Under the pieces are notes generated by a model that worked only from the letters and a program-made list of their open reading frames with translations, had not been told where the DNA came from and did no database searches. Both the position numbers and the translations under genes were made by a program. DNA of 42,298 bases from Leucobacter musarum subsp. musarum (lineage in GTDB: Bacteria; Actinomycetota; Actinomycetes; Actinomycetales; Microbacteriaceae), in the NCBI RefSeq assembly GCF_001273845.1, contig NZ_JHBW01000070.1:1-42298 (forward strand), in the 5' to 3' direction. Positions 1 through 8,323 of this stretch are shown here, in pieces; the stretch's first letter is position 1, and every line of letters starts with the position of its first letter.

Positions 1-80
1 GGCAAATAGTTACACCAACCAGTTTTTCAGGTGAACAACGATGAGACATTCGCAGTGTGCCTCATTCAATATCGTCCGCT
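1..80. other. Non-coding left edge
   Basis: This is the 3' flank of the small membrane protein that ends at 81. It is visibly poorer in G+C than most of the window. I see no gene or convincing terminator here, and whatever lies further left is cut off. Confidence 0.4.
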
Positions 81-560
81 TCACTCACTCTCACCAGGCT
101 TTATGTGTTCGCGAAAGAGGTCTTGCAGGTTCGCTGAGCAGTCAACGTAGCGCTGATCGCCCTGTCGTTTGAGCACGATCTGGTCATTGATCTTGATCTG
201 GCAGATGATCTGCTGCGGCCCAATATTGCTCTGCGCGATGCTCGCTTCAAATTGGATTTCACTATTCTGACCAGTGAATTCAAAGTCGAAGGTATCCGTC
301 GCGTTGACCTGAGCCGTTGAAGCCTTCACGTCACCTTGTTCGAAGGGCTCGGTAAAGTTCACCGAGAACGCGCCTTCCGCTCTCGCGGTGAGCTCGACCT
401 GCAATTTCTCGGGTCCATCGACCGCTGCATTGCGAATACTCCAGACGCCCAGACTCACCGCCGCAACCGAGAGCACGACGACGATCAGGGCACCCATCAC
501 GACAGATCGCGTCCGGGGCCTGCGCCGCGCGCTCTTCGCCACTGAGGAGGGGTGAGACAC
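81..560 (-). CDS. Small membrane-anchored protein, MmpS-like fold possible
   Basis: This is a 159-residue protein of unproven function. A basic N-terminus (residues 11-18, Arg-rich) is followed by one hydrophobic segment at about 19-42. The rest is an extracytoplasmic domain with two cysteines (C120, C141) that could form a disulfide. The layout (single N-terminal helix, short beta-rich domain, IxCxIxI near the end and a second Cys) resembles MmpS-type accessory proteins of actinobacterial membrane transporters, but the likeness is by eye only. The start is GTG. It lies downstream of the RDD-FHA gene's 3' end, with a 66-bp gap and the same strand. Base composition is lower in G+C than the eccD/FHA genes next to it, which may mean different ancestry. 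It may be an accessory of the adjacent T7SS locus or the first gene of a neighbouring unit. Confidence 0.6.
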   Translation of the reverse strand: MSHPSSVAKSARRRPRTRSVVMGALIVVVLSVAAVSLGVWSIRNAAVDGPEKLQVELTARAEGAFSVNFTEPFEQGDVKASTAQVNATDTFDFEFTGQNSEIQFEASIAQSNIGPQQIICQIKINDQIVLKRQGDQRYVDCSANLQDLFREHIKPGESE

Positions 561-626
561 GCATTACCACCGTTCTGAGCGCACTGATCGAGCCTGCTCG
601 CGATCTATTTCCGAGCCCTCGAGTGG

Positions 627-2045
627 TTACAACTCCCCGGTGATCGTCGCCACGGTAAAGCTTCGCTCCCCGATGCGCACGCTCGCACCGTCGTCGAGTC
701 GCGTGCGGGCACCAGAGGCCAGCGGGCTCGATGCCCCGGTGTCGTCGATCATCTGCGACCCGTTCGTCGAACCGAGATCGGTGACCCACACGCTGTCGCC
801 CCGGTATTCGAGTCGCAGATGGGTCTTCGAGACGGAACCCGCGGGGTCATCGACGGCCACAAGCTGATCTTCCGCCGACGCTGCGTCGGGTCGACGCCCC
901 AGGTTCGCCTCGGCGGGGATGCGCAGCTGGGCACGCTGCCCGGTGTCGAATGTGAGGAGCAGCAGCGCTCCGATCTCGCGCGGCGGAGGTGCGGCGGCGA
1001 TCGGAGCGTCGACGGAGACGACGCCGGGAGGCAGTGCGGGTGCGGCCGCCTGCGCTGCCGAGGCGGCGACTGGTGCTGCGGCCACGCGCGGCGCCGTGGT
1101 GGGCTGGTGCACGACCTGCGGCACTCCCCCAACTCCCCGAACAGCTCCTGCAGGCGCGACCGATGCACTCGCGATGTGTGGCGGTGCGGGCGTGGTCGAC
1201 AGCGCACCCGGCACCGGCGCAGCCGCACCTGTGTTCGCGGACACCGCTTCGACCGGCGCCTGCTGCGCCCATGCTGCCGCACTGTTCGACCAGGCCTGGC
1301 GCTCGGCGGGTGTGGGCACTTTCACGACGAGCGTGCGACCGGCGCGATCCGCCCAGCTGCGCCCCATGCGCGCGGGATCAGCAGCACTGGTGGCGACCAC
1401 ACCCCATCCCCCGATGAGCGCGATCAGGCTGCCCGCACCCTGCACGAGTCCGCGAACGAAGCCGCGACCAACGCCTGGGGAGAATGGCGCATCGTCACGC
1501 GCGGTGCGCTGACGCAGGAGCAGGTTGCCGATGGTCGCACCGGTACGCGCTTCGATGACGAGCAGAATCACTGCGAGTTCGATGACGACGATGACCCCGA
1601 TGAGCACGCTGCGCGTCGCGATCCCGACGCCGGCCGCGATGGCCAGACACACGAAGGTGTCGATCGAGTAGGCCGCGAGACGCGCACCCACTCCGGAGGG
1701 CCGCGCCCAGGCGCGCGAGCGCGCGAGGGCGCCGGCGAGGCGAGCATCGGCGGCGGTGCGAGCCGGTGGGCGCGTCGGCTTCGGTGGCCGCACTGGTTGA
1801 CCCGTGGGCTGCGGTCGCTGCCGCGCACGCTGACCTACCGGAGCGGCAGCTCCCTGGGGTACCGGGGCTCCCGGTCGCATACGCACCGCCGGCGCACTGC
1901 CGAGCGGCGGCTGCGTCGACTGGGGAGCCGGTTGCGCCTGGTGCGGCGGCTTCGGCACGCCTCGTGCGTACTGCGGTGCGACTGGGGTGGGTGGCGATCC
2001 GGCACCGCGCGCTCGGCGCGCACGCCCGCGTGCGTCTTCGCTCAT
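627..2045 (-). CDS. RDD-domain membrane protein with C-terminal FHA domain
   Basis: This 472-residue protein probably reads phosphothreonine at the membrane. Residues 1-115 are a Pro/Ala/Gln-rich disordered region. Residues about 116-265 are an RDD domain (ARLAAYSID, with Arg122 and Asp129, then hydrophobic helices). A second Ala/Pro-rich linker leads to an FHA domain at about 375-465, with the LGRRPD, SKTHLRLE and DLGSTNG signatures that bind phosphothreonine in this family. The ATG at 2045 overlaps the eccD2 stop by 4 bp (ATGA), so I chose it over the longer upstream frame; the two genes should be co-translated. With a Ser/Thr kinase and PP2C phosphatase encoded in the same locus, this is the obvious reader of their signal. 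Its phosphorylated partner is inferred, with the TP-repeat protein at 7586-8323 the best candidate. Confidence 0.9.
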   Translation of the reverse strand: MSEDARGRARRARGAGSPPTPVAPQYARGVPKPPHQAQPAPQSTQPPLGSAPAVRMRPGAPVPQGAAAPVGQRARQRPQPTGQPVRPPKPTRPPARTAADARLAGALARSRAWARPSGVGARLAAYSIDTFVCLAIAAGVGIATRSVLIGVIVVIELAVILLVIEARTGATIGNLLLRQRTARDDAPFSPGVGRGFVRGLVQGAGSLIALIGGWGVVATSAADPARMGRSWADRAGRTLVVKVPTPAERQAWSNSAAAWAQQAPVEAVSANTGAAAPVPGALSTTPAPPHIASASVAPAGAVRGVGGVPQVVHQPTTAPRVAAAPVAASAAQAAAPALPPGVVSVDAPIAAAPPPREIGALLLLTFDTGQRAQLRIPAEANLGRRPDAASAEDQLVAVDDPAGSVSKTHLRLEYRGDSVWVTDLGSTNGSQMIDDTGASSPLASGARTRLDDGASVRIGERSFTVATITGEL

Positions 2046-3373
2046 GCGGCAAGCACCCCCTGCAGTAGATTCAGCGTTCCGGCCGCGAGCACTCCTGCGG
2101 GCAGCACGAGGGCGACGGCGATGCTGTCCACGATATCGCCCGTGCGCGACCATCCGAGTGACCGGTCCCCGCGGGCGAGGGGCAGGATCGCGGCGGCCGC
2201 GACCAACCCCGCCAGCAGCGCGCCGCCGGCGATCAGCAGGCTGACCGAGAGCGTGAGGTGCGGCGCACTGAGCAGTACAAGTATGACGAGTCCGGCGATC
2301 ACCGCGACCCGAGGCGGAGTGCGCAGGCTCCGCGCCGCCGTGCGTCGCGAGGTGAGCAGCAGCCCCAGCACCGTCCAGGCGACGAACGCCGAGCCGGCGA
2401 TGATCTGCACGAGATCACCGCTCGTCAGTGGCACGATGGCGGCAGGAATACCGAGGGCGGCGACCACCGAGAGCATCAGCACGGTGGCGTCGAGCCGCGC
2501 CTCGGCGAGCGCCACGACTCCGGTGACGCGATCCCGATCGACACTCTCGATGAACTCGGGCACGCGCCCCCGCACCGTCCATCGCAGCGACATGAATCGG
2601 TCGTAGTCGATGTGGTGGCCGGGGTCGACGCCGACGAGCAGACTCGGCGCGGCGCGCACACCGACCGTCGCCAGTGCGGCGCACATGATCAACAGTTGCG
2701 CCGGCGACCAGCCCAGCGCCGGGCTCACGAGCGCCAGCACCGCGACCGTCGCACTGATCACGACGAGCGGGGTCGCAGCAGCCTGCAAGCGCGGCGACAC
2801 CGCTATGAACCCCAGCAGCGCCGCCAGCACCGAAATCGCCGCCGCGGCCACAGCGACCGCCAGGCCCGGTGACGCCCCGACCGCCGGCAGCACGGCCGAT
2901 GCGGCGGCGGCACCGCCGAGCCCGACGGCCGCAGCGACGAGACTTCCTCGTGCGCGGCGCCGGCTTGCCGCAGCCACAGCGGACGCCACCGCGGCGAGCG
3001 CGAGCACAGCGACGGTCACCCAGCGCCACTCGGGCACGACGGCTGCCAGCACCGCGGCCGTCGCACCGAATCCGAGGAGCGCCCAGGGCGCCGCGCTCGC
3101 GCGTCGGAGCGCATCCGCTTCGGCGCGGTCAGTCGTCGACACGTGCAACGGGCCTGCCACGGCGTACAGCCCGCCCTCGCGCAGCTCGGCAGCGGACGTC
3201 GCCGCATCGACGGCTGCGCCGTCGGGTCCGAGCACACGGTCTGTCGCAGAGAGATGCACACCCACTGCGGCGAGCGCGCCGGCGAGTGCCTCGTTCTGAG
3301 GCACGACAAGGTCGTGCCGGTTCCCCGCCGCTTCGAGCGCGATCCGGCGCAGGCGCGGCGCAGGCTGACTCAC
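2042..3373 (-). CDS. eccD: EccD-like T7SS membrane channel protein, second copy
   Basis: This 443-residue EccD family protein has an N-terminal ubiquitin-like domain (about 1-80; IALEAAGNRHDLVVP, then LGPDGAAVD). About eleven hydrophobic helices fill residues about 95-440. EccD lines the membrane complex of actinobacterial type VII secretion systems, where each protomer carries two EccD chains. The start is GTG, with a candidate -10 box seven bases upstream and no ribosome binding site, so the transcript may be leaderless. It diverges from the other eccD across 118 bp and overlaps the RDD-FHA gene by 4 bp. It is clearly divergent in sequence from the copy at 3492, so the two probably arose by an old duplication and may form a heterodimer. 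The family call is firm; the pairing is inference. Confidence 0.85.
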   Translation of the reverse strand: MSQPAPRLRRIALEAAGNRHDLVVPQNEALAGALAAVGVHLSATDRVLGPDGAAVDAATSAAELREGGLYAVAGPLHVSTTDRAEADALRRASAAPWALLGFGATAAVLAAVVPEWRWVTVAVLALAAVASAVAAASRRRARGSLVAAAVGLGGAAAASAVLPAVGASPGLAVAVAAAAISVLAALLGFIAVSPRLQAAATPLVVISATVAVLALVSPALGWSPAQLLIMCAALATVGVRAAPSLLVGVDPGHHIDYDRFMSLRWTVRGRVPEFIESVDRDRVTGVVALAEARLDATVLMLSVVAALGIPAAIVPLTSGDLVQIIAGSAFVAWTVLGLLLTSRRTAARSLRTPPRVAVIAGLVILVLLSAPHLTLSVSLLIAGGALLAGLVAAAAILPLARGDRSLGWSRTGDIVDSIAVALVLPAGVLAAGTLNLLQGVLAA

Positions 3374-3380
3374 GCCACAC

Positions 3381-3386
3381 AGTGTA
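3381..3386 (-). promoter_or_regulatory. Candidate -10 box for eccD2 (leaderless start)
   Basis: The minus strand reads TACACT here, a good -10 element, and ends seven bases before the GTG of eccD2 at 3373. That spacing would put the transcript start at or next to the start codon. No convincing -35 box is visible. Confidence 0.4.
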
Positions 3387-3437
3387 GCGTCGCGCTCGCA
3401 CCCCAGGCGGGGGCGGACGCGGCGGCGCGATCCGCAC

Positions 3438-3443
3438 TAGGAT
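3438..3443 (+). promoter_or_regulatory. Candidate -10 box for eccD1-eccB-mycP
   Basis: TAGGAT lies 48 bases upstream of the GTG start of eccD1, within the 118-bp divergent eccD/eccD gap. A GGGGAGG ribosome binding site follows just before the start, so this unit has a normal leader, unlike the divergent eccD2. No clear -35 box is seen. Confidence 0.35.
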
Positions 3444-3491
3444 GCTGCTGGTACCTGGGGAACATCCGTTGATCGCACGGGGAGGCAGTGC

Positions 3492-4829
3492 GTGAGTGCA
3501 GAAACGACCGACGCGAGCGTCGTCGTACGCGTGTCGGTGGTGCACGGCGAGCGTCGTGTCGACCTGGTCATTCCGGGTCGCCTGCCGCTGCTCGAAGTGC
3601 TTCCGGGCATCGCGCGCGGGCTCGGTGTGCTCGATGCCACGCTGCTGCACGGCGGCTACCGGTTGACGCGCGCAGATGGCGCCGAGCTCGACCCGACGCG
3701 CGGGGCCGTGGCCCAAGGCATCGACCAGGGTGAGATTCTGACGCTGACGCGCGGCCAGCTCATCGCCGTTCCCCGACGCTACGACGATGTGGTCGAGGCC
3801 GTCATCGATGCGACGTCGGCGCACCACACCGCGTGGCGCCCAGAAGATGCCGCGCGCACGGCCACTGCCGTGAGCCTCACGCTCGTCGCACTGAGCGCGA
3901 TCCTGCTCGCACTGCAGCCGGCGTCGTCGTACCTTCCCGCCGTCATCGCGGGGGTCGGCACACTAGTGCTGCTCGCCCTGACGGCGACGCTCTGCCGCAT
4001 CGCCCAGCACGAGGCAGGTCTCGGGTTCGGCCTCGCAGCCGCAACGTTCGGCGGACTCACCGGCTACCTCATTGCGCATCAGCACCCCCTCTGGGGCTTC
4101 GCCCTCGCGGCCGCGGGGCTCGGGTTGATCGTCGCCGGCGGCGCAGCCCTGCTCGTCGCCACCCGACCAGCTGAGCTCCTGCTGCTCCCGGTCGCGCTCG
4201 GCACGGCGATCGCGCTGCCGGCCGCGGTGGTCGGCGTCACCGGAGTCGACCCCGCAGGGCCCTACGCGGTCATGATCGCGTGTGCGGGCCTGCTCGCCGG
4301 CGCGCTCCCCTGGCTCACGCTCAGCAGCACCCGCATCCGGGTCATCTCGCCGATGACCGAGGCCGAGATGTTCGATCCGCCTCCACCCGTCGACCCCGAG
4401 CGCGTCGCCGCACGCATTGATTCCGGCCACCGGCTGCTGGTTGCCCTGCGCATCGCGTTCGCTCTCGCCGTGCTCGTGGCGACTCCCGTGGTCGCCGCCA
4501 CGAGCTGGATCGGCACGGCGCTCGCGCTGATCTGCGGAGCCGTGCTCATGTTCCAGTCACGGCAATCAGCCCGACGCGCCTCGGTGATCGTTCTGCTCGC
4601 GAGCGGCACCGCAATTCTCGCGGTCGCCGGGCTCGTCGCGATCCTGACGCATCGCGACCATGCGCCGCTGCTGCTCGCCGCACTCCTGATCGCCACCGGC
4701 CTGGTGTCGGGTCTGACCCTGCTCAGCGCCCGCGCGCGCATGCGTGTGGCGACACTCGGAGACACGATCGAGGTCATTCTGCTGGCGCTGCTGCTGCCGC
4801 TCGGGGCCATCACAGCGGGGCTCGCGTAG
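3492..4829 (+). CDS. eccD: EccD T7SS membrane channel protein, first copy
   Basis: This 445-residue protein has the canonical EccD layout. Residues about 8-90 form a ubiquitin-like domain (VVRVSVVHGERRVDLVIP, LLEVLPGIARGLG). A cytosolic linker (about 90-125, VPRRYDDVVEAV) leads to about eleven transmembrane helices up to the C-terminus. It is the first gene of the eccD1-eccB-mycP unit and ends 3 bp before eccB. The GTG start is backed by GGGGAGG a few bases upstream. EccD forms the inner-membrane vestibule of T7SS with EccB, EccC and EccE. Here EccB and the mycosin are adjacent, but EccC and EccE are not seen in the window. Confidence 0.9.
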   Translation: MSAETTDASVVVRVSVVHGERRVDLVIPGRLPLLEVLPGIARGLGVLDATLLHGGYRLTRADGAELDPTRGAVAQGIDQGEILTLTRGQLIAVPRRYDDVVEAVIDATSAHHTAWRPEDAARTATAVSLTLVALSAILLALQPASSYLPAVIAGVGTLVLLALTATLCRIAQHEAGLGFGLAAATFGGLTGYLIAHQHPLWGFALAAAGLGLIVAGGAALLVATRPAELLLLPVALGTAIALPAAVVGVTGVDPAGPYAVMIACAGLLAGALPWLTLSSTRIRVISPMTEAEMFDPPPPVDPERVAARIDSGHRLLVALRIAFALAVLVATPVVAATSWIGTALALICGAVLMFQSRQSARRASVIVLLASGTAILAVAGLVAILTHRDHAPLLLAALLIATGLVSGLTLLSARARMRVATLGDTIEVILLALLLPLGAITAGLA

Positions 4830-4832
4830 GCC

Positions 4833-6182
4833 GTGGCGAGCAAGAAGGATCTGCTCGAAGCGCAGAATTTTAGCAAGGCGCGATTGCTCTCCGCGTTCGT
4901 CGGCGGCGCCCCCGGAGGCAAAGAACTCGAGCCCGCGAAGCCCCTGCGCGCGGTGTTCGCCGGCATCGCCCTCACTGCAATGGTGGTGCTCGCCGGAGTG
5001 TTCATCGGACTGATCCAGCCCAAACTGCCGGGCGGGTGGGAGAACAACCGCCTCATCGTCGCCAGCGATACCGGTGCCCGGTACATCAGCGTCGACGGCA
5101 CCCTGCACCCGGTGATCAACACGGTGAGCGCCCGCATGGCCATCCCTGCCGGAGAGTTCAAGGTGGTGACGGTCAAGCAGGGCGCACTCGAAGGGATTCC
5201 GATCGGCGGAACCCTCGGCATCCTCGGCGCACCAGACACGCTGCCCGAGGCGGAGCACCTCGACGGCAGCGGCTGGGCCGCCTGCGCGACCCCGGATTCG
5301 ACTCGGGTGCAGCTCGGCGGGGATCGGCCCGATGCCGCCCCCACCGACTCGGGCATCGTGGTCACGAGCGAGGGCGGCACCTACGTCGTCTCGGGCGGCA
5401 CGAGCTACGCCGTCGCCGAGAGCGATCGCACCGCCGTGCTCCGCGCGATCGGCCTCGACGGTGCTGCGCCCGCAGAGGTCGGGAGCGAATGGCTCGCGCT
5501 GTTCACCCAGGGCGCTGACCTGCGACCGATCGGCGCGGTCGATGGCGGCACCGTTCGCGGGGTCGATCTGCCTGCCGGGTCCGTCATTCGACCGACCGGC
5601 GGCGGAGACGACGAGCGATACCTGCTTACGGGCGACGGATCCCTCGCGAGACTCAGTGACCTGGCATATCGCCTCTATCTGCTCGGCGGCGGGTCTGGCG
5701 CCCTCGGCGACGAGGTCGAAGTCAGCCCCGCGCAGATCGCTGCACTCGCGACCGCAGACCCGGCGGGCCCCGCTGATTGGCCGCAGCGTCCACTCACATC
5801 CGCTGCGTCGGCGGCTGGGCCGTGCGCAACGCTCACCGGTGCTCCGAGCGACCAGCAGACGGTGCTCGCGGCTCCGGGGAGTGCGGTGACGTCGGCGCCC
5901 GACGAGACCACAGAATCCGACGCAGCCGGCAGCGGCACCGTGCGAGTGAGTGTCGCCGCCGACGGCGGGGCGTTGGTGCGTGGAGGATCAGCCGGCCCCC
6001 TCACCCTCATCGATGCGAGCGGCACCGCCTACGCCGTGCCCGGCGATGTGGCGACGGGCGTCACCCGACTCGGCTACGCCGACACCGATGTCGCCGTCGT
6101 GCCGGCCACGTGGGTTCAACTGCTCGCTGCCGGCCCCGCGCTCACCGCAGAAGCAGCATCTGCGAGCCCCGAGGCCTCATGA
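4833..6182 (+). CDS. eccB: T7SS core protein EccB
   Basis: This 449-residue EccB begins with a short cytosolic N-terminus typical of the family (MASKKDLLEAQNFSKARL). One transmembrane helix at about 40-61 is followed by a large extracytoplasmic region with the repeated beta modules of EccB. The sequence ENNRLIVASDTGARYISVDG, and the nearby conserved stretch about Pro-Val-Ile-Asn, match the family well. EccB is part of the inner-membrane T7SS complex and contacts the mycosin. The start is GTG, three bases after eccD1. The stop overlaps the mycP start (ATGA at 6179-6182), so the two are translationally coupled. Length is near the usual 450-500 residues. The identification is secure. Confidence 0.92.
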   Translation: MASKKDLLEAQNFSKARLLSAFVGGAPGGKELEPAKPLRAVFAGIALTAMVVLAGVFIGLIQPKLPGGWENNRLIVASDTGARYISVDGTLHPVINTVSARMAIPAGEFKVVTVKQGALEGIPIGGTLGILGAPDTLPEAEHLDGSGWAACATPDSTRVQLGGDRPDAAPTDSGIVVTSEGGTYVVSGGTSYAVAESDRTAVLRAIGLDGAAPAEVGSEWLALFTQGADLRPIGAVDGGTVRGVDLPAGSVIRPTGGGDDERYLLTGDGSLARLSDLAYRLYLLGGGSGALGDEVEVSPAQIAALATADPAGPADWPQRPLTSAASAAGPCATLTGAPSDQQTVLAAPGSAVTSAPDETTESDAAGSGTVRVSVAADGGALVRGGSAGPLTLIDASGTAYAVPGDVATGVTRLGYADTDVAVVPATWVQLLAAGPALTAEAASASPEAS

Positions 6183-7453
6183 CGCGGCGGTTCGGGCGCA
6201 CGGCATCACTCGTGCTCGCGGCGACCTGCGCAGCTGGTGCCTTGTCGGCAGTGCCCATGTCCGTTGCGGCACCCGCGGCGTTCGCGGAGACCTCGCAGGC
6301 CGCCGAGGGCGATGGGTGCCCGGTCGGGGTGCTCAATCGGATCGCCGGCCCTCCCCCGGCGTTCACCGAGATTGGGTGGTCTCCCAGCACGCTCATCGAC
6401 GCACCAACGGGTGCCGGTGTCACCGTCGCGGTCATCGATTCGGGCATCGACGTGACCAGACCCCAACTCGCCGATGCATTCGCCCCCGGCAGCGCTTCGC
6501 TCATCGCGGATGGTGAGCGCTCTGACGGGCTCGGTGATCCGCAGGGCCACGGCACCGCGCTCGCCGGCATCATCGCCGCCCGCCCGTCCGACGCCTCCGG
6601 GGTCGTCGGCATCGCGCCCGGGGCGAAGCTGATCTCGCTGCGCGTGTTCCGCGATGACGATCAGGCCAGTCAAGATCAGGGGTTCGACGCGACACCTGAG
6701 CGCGTCGCCCAGGCCATCCGCGCTGCCACCGACCTCGGTGCCCAAATCATCTCGGTGTCGCTCAGCGACGATGTCGACGAATCCGCGGTGCGCGAAGCGA
6801 CGACATATGCGTCGGATCGCGGGTCGCTCGTCGTTGGCAGCGCCGGAAACCGAGGCACTACGCCGAACACCGAAGATTCACCGCGCTACCCGGGGGCATA
6901 CCCGGAAGCGATCGCGGTGACCGCGGTGAACGCGGCCGGGTTGCCGACGAGCGACTCCATTCACGGCGATCACGTCGACGTCGCGGCGCCCGGCCAGAAC
7001 GTGCTCACGCTCGCGACCGGCGGCGGCGACTGCATCTACGGCGAAGCACCGCAATCGAGCTACTCCACCGCCTACGTCGCGGGCGCCGCCGCACTGCTCG
7101 CCGAGCGCTACCCCGATGAGGGGCCCGCGGGGTGGAAGTACCGGCTCGAAGCGACCGCTGCCCGATCGAACCCGGATGCGCGAGACGACCAGGTCGGGTG
7201 GGGCGTGATTCGCCCTGCTGCCGCGCTCGACCTGCGTCCCAGCGCGACCACGCGCGGACCGGTGAGCCCATTTGCCGACACGAGCGATGCCGCGTTCTCG
7301 TCGTCGCCCACGCGCGTCACCACGCATCCGGCGGAGGCGGGCAACGAAGCGTTCGTCACAGCGATTGCCGTGGTCGCCGGCGGCCTCGTCGCGCTGTTCG
7401 GGCTCGGTGCGCTGCTGCGACGACGCCGGCAATCGGAGACTGCGGGCGACTGA
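6179..7453 (+). CDS. mycP: Mycosin MycP, T7SS-associated subtilisin-like protease
   Basis: This 424-residue membrane-anchored serine protease has a signal peptide at about 1-36, cutting after an AFA motif. The subtilisin triad is complete: Asp87 in AVIDSGID, His124 in GHGTALAG, and Ser294 in SSYSTAYVAG. Asn224 in GSAGN supplies the oxyanion hole. A C-terminal helix (about 392-414) and an RRRR tail anchor it with the protease outside. The Ser site reads QSS where most subtilases have GTS, a modest deviation. Mycosins stabilise and process parts of type VII machines. The ATG overlaps the eccB stop by 4 bp; a longer frame that starts inside eccB is not real. The stop converges on the TP-repeat gene across 132 bp. 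Confidence 0.93.
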   Translation: MTRRFGRTASLVLAATCAAGALSAVPMSVAAPAAFAETSQAAEGDGCPVGVLNRIAGPPPAFTEIGWSPSTLIDAPTGAGVTVAVIDSGIDVTRPQLADAFAPGSASLIADGERSDGLGDPQGHGTALAGIIAARPSDASGVVGIAPGAKLISLRVFRDDDQASQDQGFDATPERVAQAIRAATDLGAQIISVSLSDDVDESAVREATTYASDRGSLVVGSAGNRGTTPNTEDSPRYPGAYPEAIAVTAVNAAGLPTSDSIHGDHVDVAAPGQNVLTLATGGGDCIYGEAPQSSYSTAYVAGAAALLAERYPDEGPAGWKYRLEATAARSNPDARDDQVGWGVIRPAAALDLRPSATTRGPVSPFADTSDAAFSSSPTRVTTHPAEAGNEAFVTAIAVVAGGLVALFGLGALLRRRRQSETAGD

Positions 7454-7505
7454 AGCTCGGGCAGGCTCTCTGCGGTCTCGCCGGCTCATCGCTCAACCGG
7501 TCGCT

Positions 7506-7601
7506 GATTCAGCCGAACGCGAGTCAGCGGGCCCGACTCAGCCGGTGGTCGACTCGCTCGGCCGCTCACTCAGCCGGCCCCCGACTCAGCCGAACGCGAG
7601 T
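7506..7601. repeat. Short direct repeats between converging genes
   Basis: A 19-base unit, GAYTCAGCCGAACGCGAGT, occurs at 7506-7524 and again at 7583-7601, where it covers the stop codon of the TP-repeat gene. Two shorter copies of the core (ACTCAGCCGG) lie at 7536-7545 and 7568-7577. The gap between mycP and the TP-repeat gene is therefore largely built from one motif, and no terminator with a T-tract is obvious. Confidence 0.7.
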
Positions 7602-8323
7602 ATCGCGACGATCCACAAGCCGCCGACTGCGACGACGAGGCTCGCGCCGAAGCCGATCACGGTTCCCGTACCGAAGCGGCGGTTCGCCCGTTCGGTGGAT
7701 CGCAGGCCGTGGCGTTGGGCTTCCGGGGGTGCAGCGCGCGATTCCGGCGGCGCACCGATGCGCGCGTCGGTCGCGGACGTCGCGACGTTGCGCCTGCCGG
7801 CGCGGCTCGAGGTGATGACGGGGAGCGCCGGCGACACACCACGGCGAGGCAACGCATGCGACGGTGCTTCGGTCGGGGCATCGGGGATGCGGTACTTCGC
7901 GTCGAGCGGAGACTTGAACATGCGCGCGGCGATTTCGGGCGGCAATTCGGCCGGCGCCGGATCAGCGACCGGCGGTGCCGGGTTGAACGATGCGCCACGC
8001 GGTCGTTCAGGAAGCACCGCGGCAGTGGGGTCGAGTGGGCGAGGCGTGACGACGGTGTGATCGAGTGGCACCGGCGTCTCTGGGGTGTTGGGGCGAGGCG
8101 TCACCACGGTACGGTCGAGCGGGGTGGAGGCCTCACTCGGTTTCGGCGTCACGATCGTCTCGTCGAGCGGCGCAGATGGACGGCGCGGGCCGGCTGGGCG
8201 CCGGGGCGTCACCACCGTGGCCTCCGTGTCATCGGTGCTCGGCACGATCACAGTGCGGTCTGGTTCTTCGGGTGACGGCGTTGGCTCGGAGTCAGGCTCA
8301 GACGCGTCGCGCTCCCCCGTCAT
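7586..8323 (-). CDS. Tail-anchored protein with five TVVTP-type repeats
   Basis: This 245-residue protein belongs to no family I recognise. Residues 1-105 are Pro/Thr/Asp-rich and carry five spaced motifs: RTVIVP (23-28), ATVVTP (35-40), ETIVTP (55-60), RTVVTP (71-76) and HTVVTP (89-94). The middle is disordered-looking, with one more conserved-looking patch at about 128-145 (AARMFKSPLDAKYRIP). A single helix at about 220-243 ends the protein, so the repeats should face the cytosol. The spacing of Thr with hydrophobic +1 to +3 residues suits Ser/Thr kinase targets read by FHA domains. It is the last gene of the kinase operon and its ATG overlaps the PP2C stop by 4 bp. The phospho-scaffold role is inferred from the repeats and context. 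Confidence 0.8.
   Translation of the reverse strand: MTGERDASEPDSEPTPSPEEPDRTVIVPSTDDTEATVVTPRRPAGPRRPSAPLDETIVTPKPSEASTPLDRTVVTPRPNTPETPVPLDHTVVTPRPLDPTAAVLPERPRGASFNPAPPVADPAPAELPPEIAARMFKSPLDAKYRIPDAPTEAPSHALPRRGVSPALPVITSSRAGRRNVATSATDARIGAPPESRAAPPEAQRHGLRSTERANRRFGTGTVIGFGASLVVAVGGLWIVAILAFG

Noticed and set aside
819..2606. Plus-strand open frame of about 595 codons
   Set aside because: It is antisense to the RDD-FHA and eccD genes; Arg-rich composition and no start signal.
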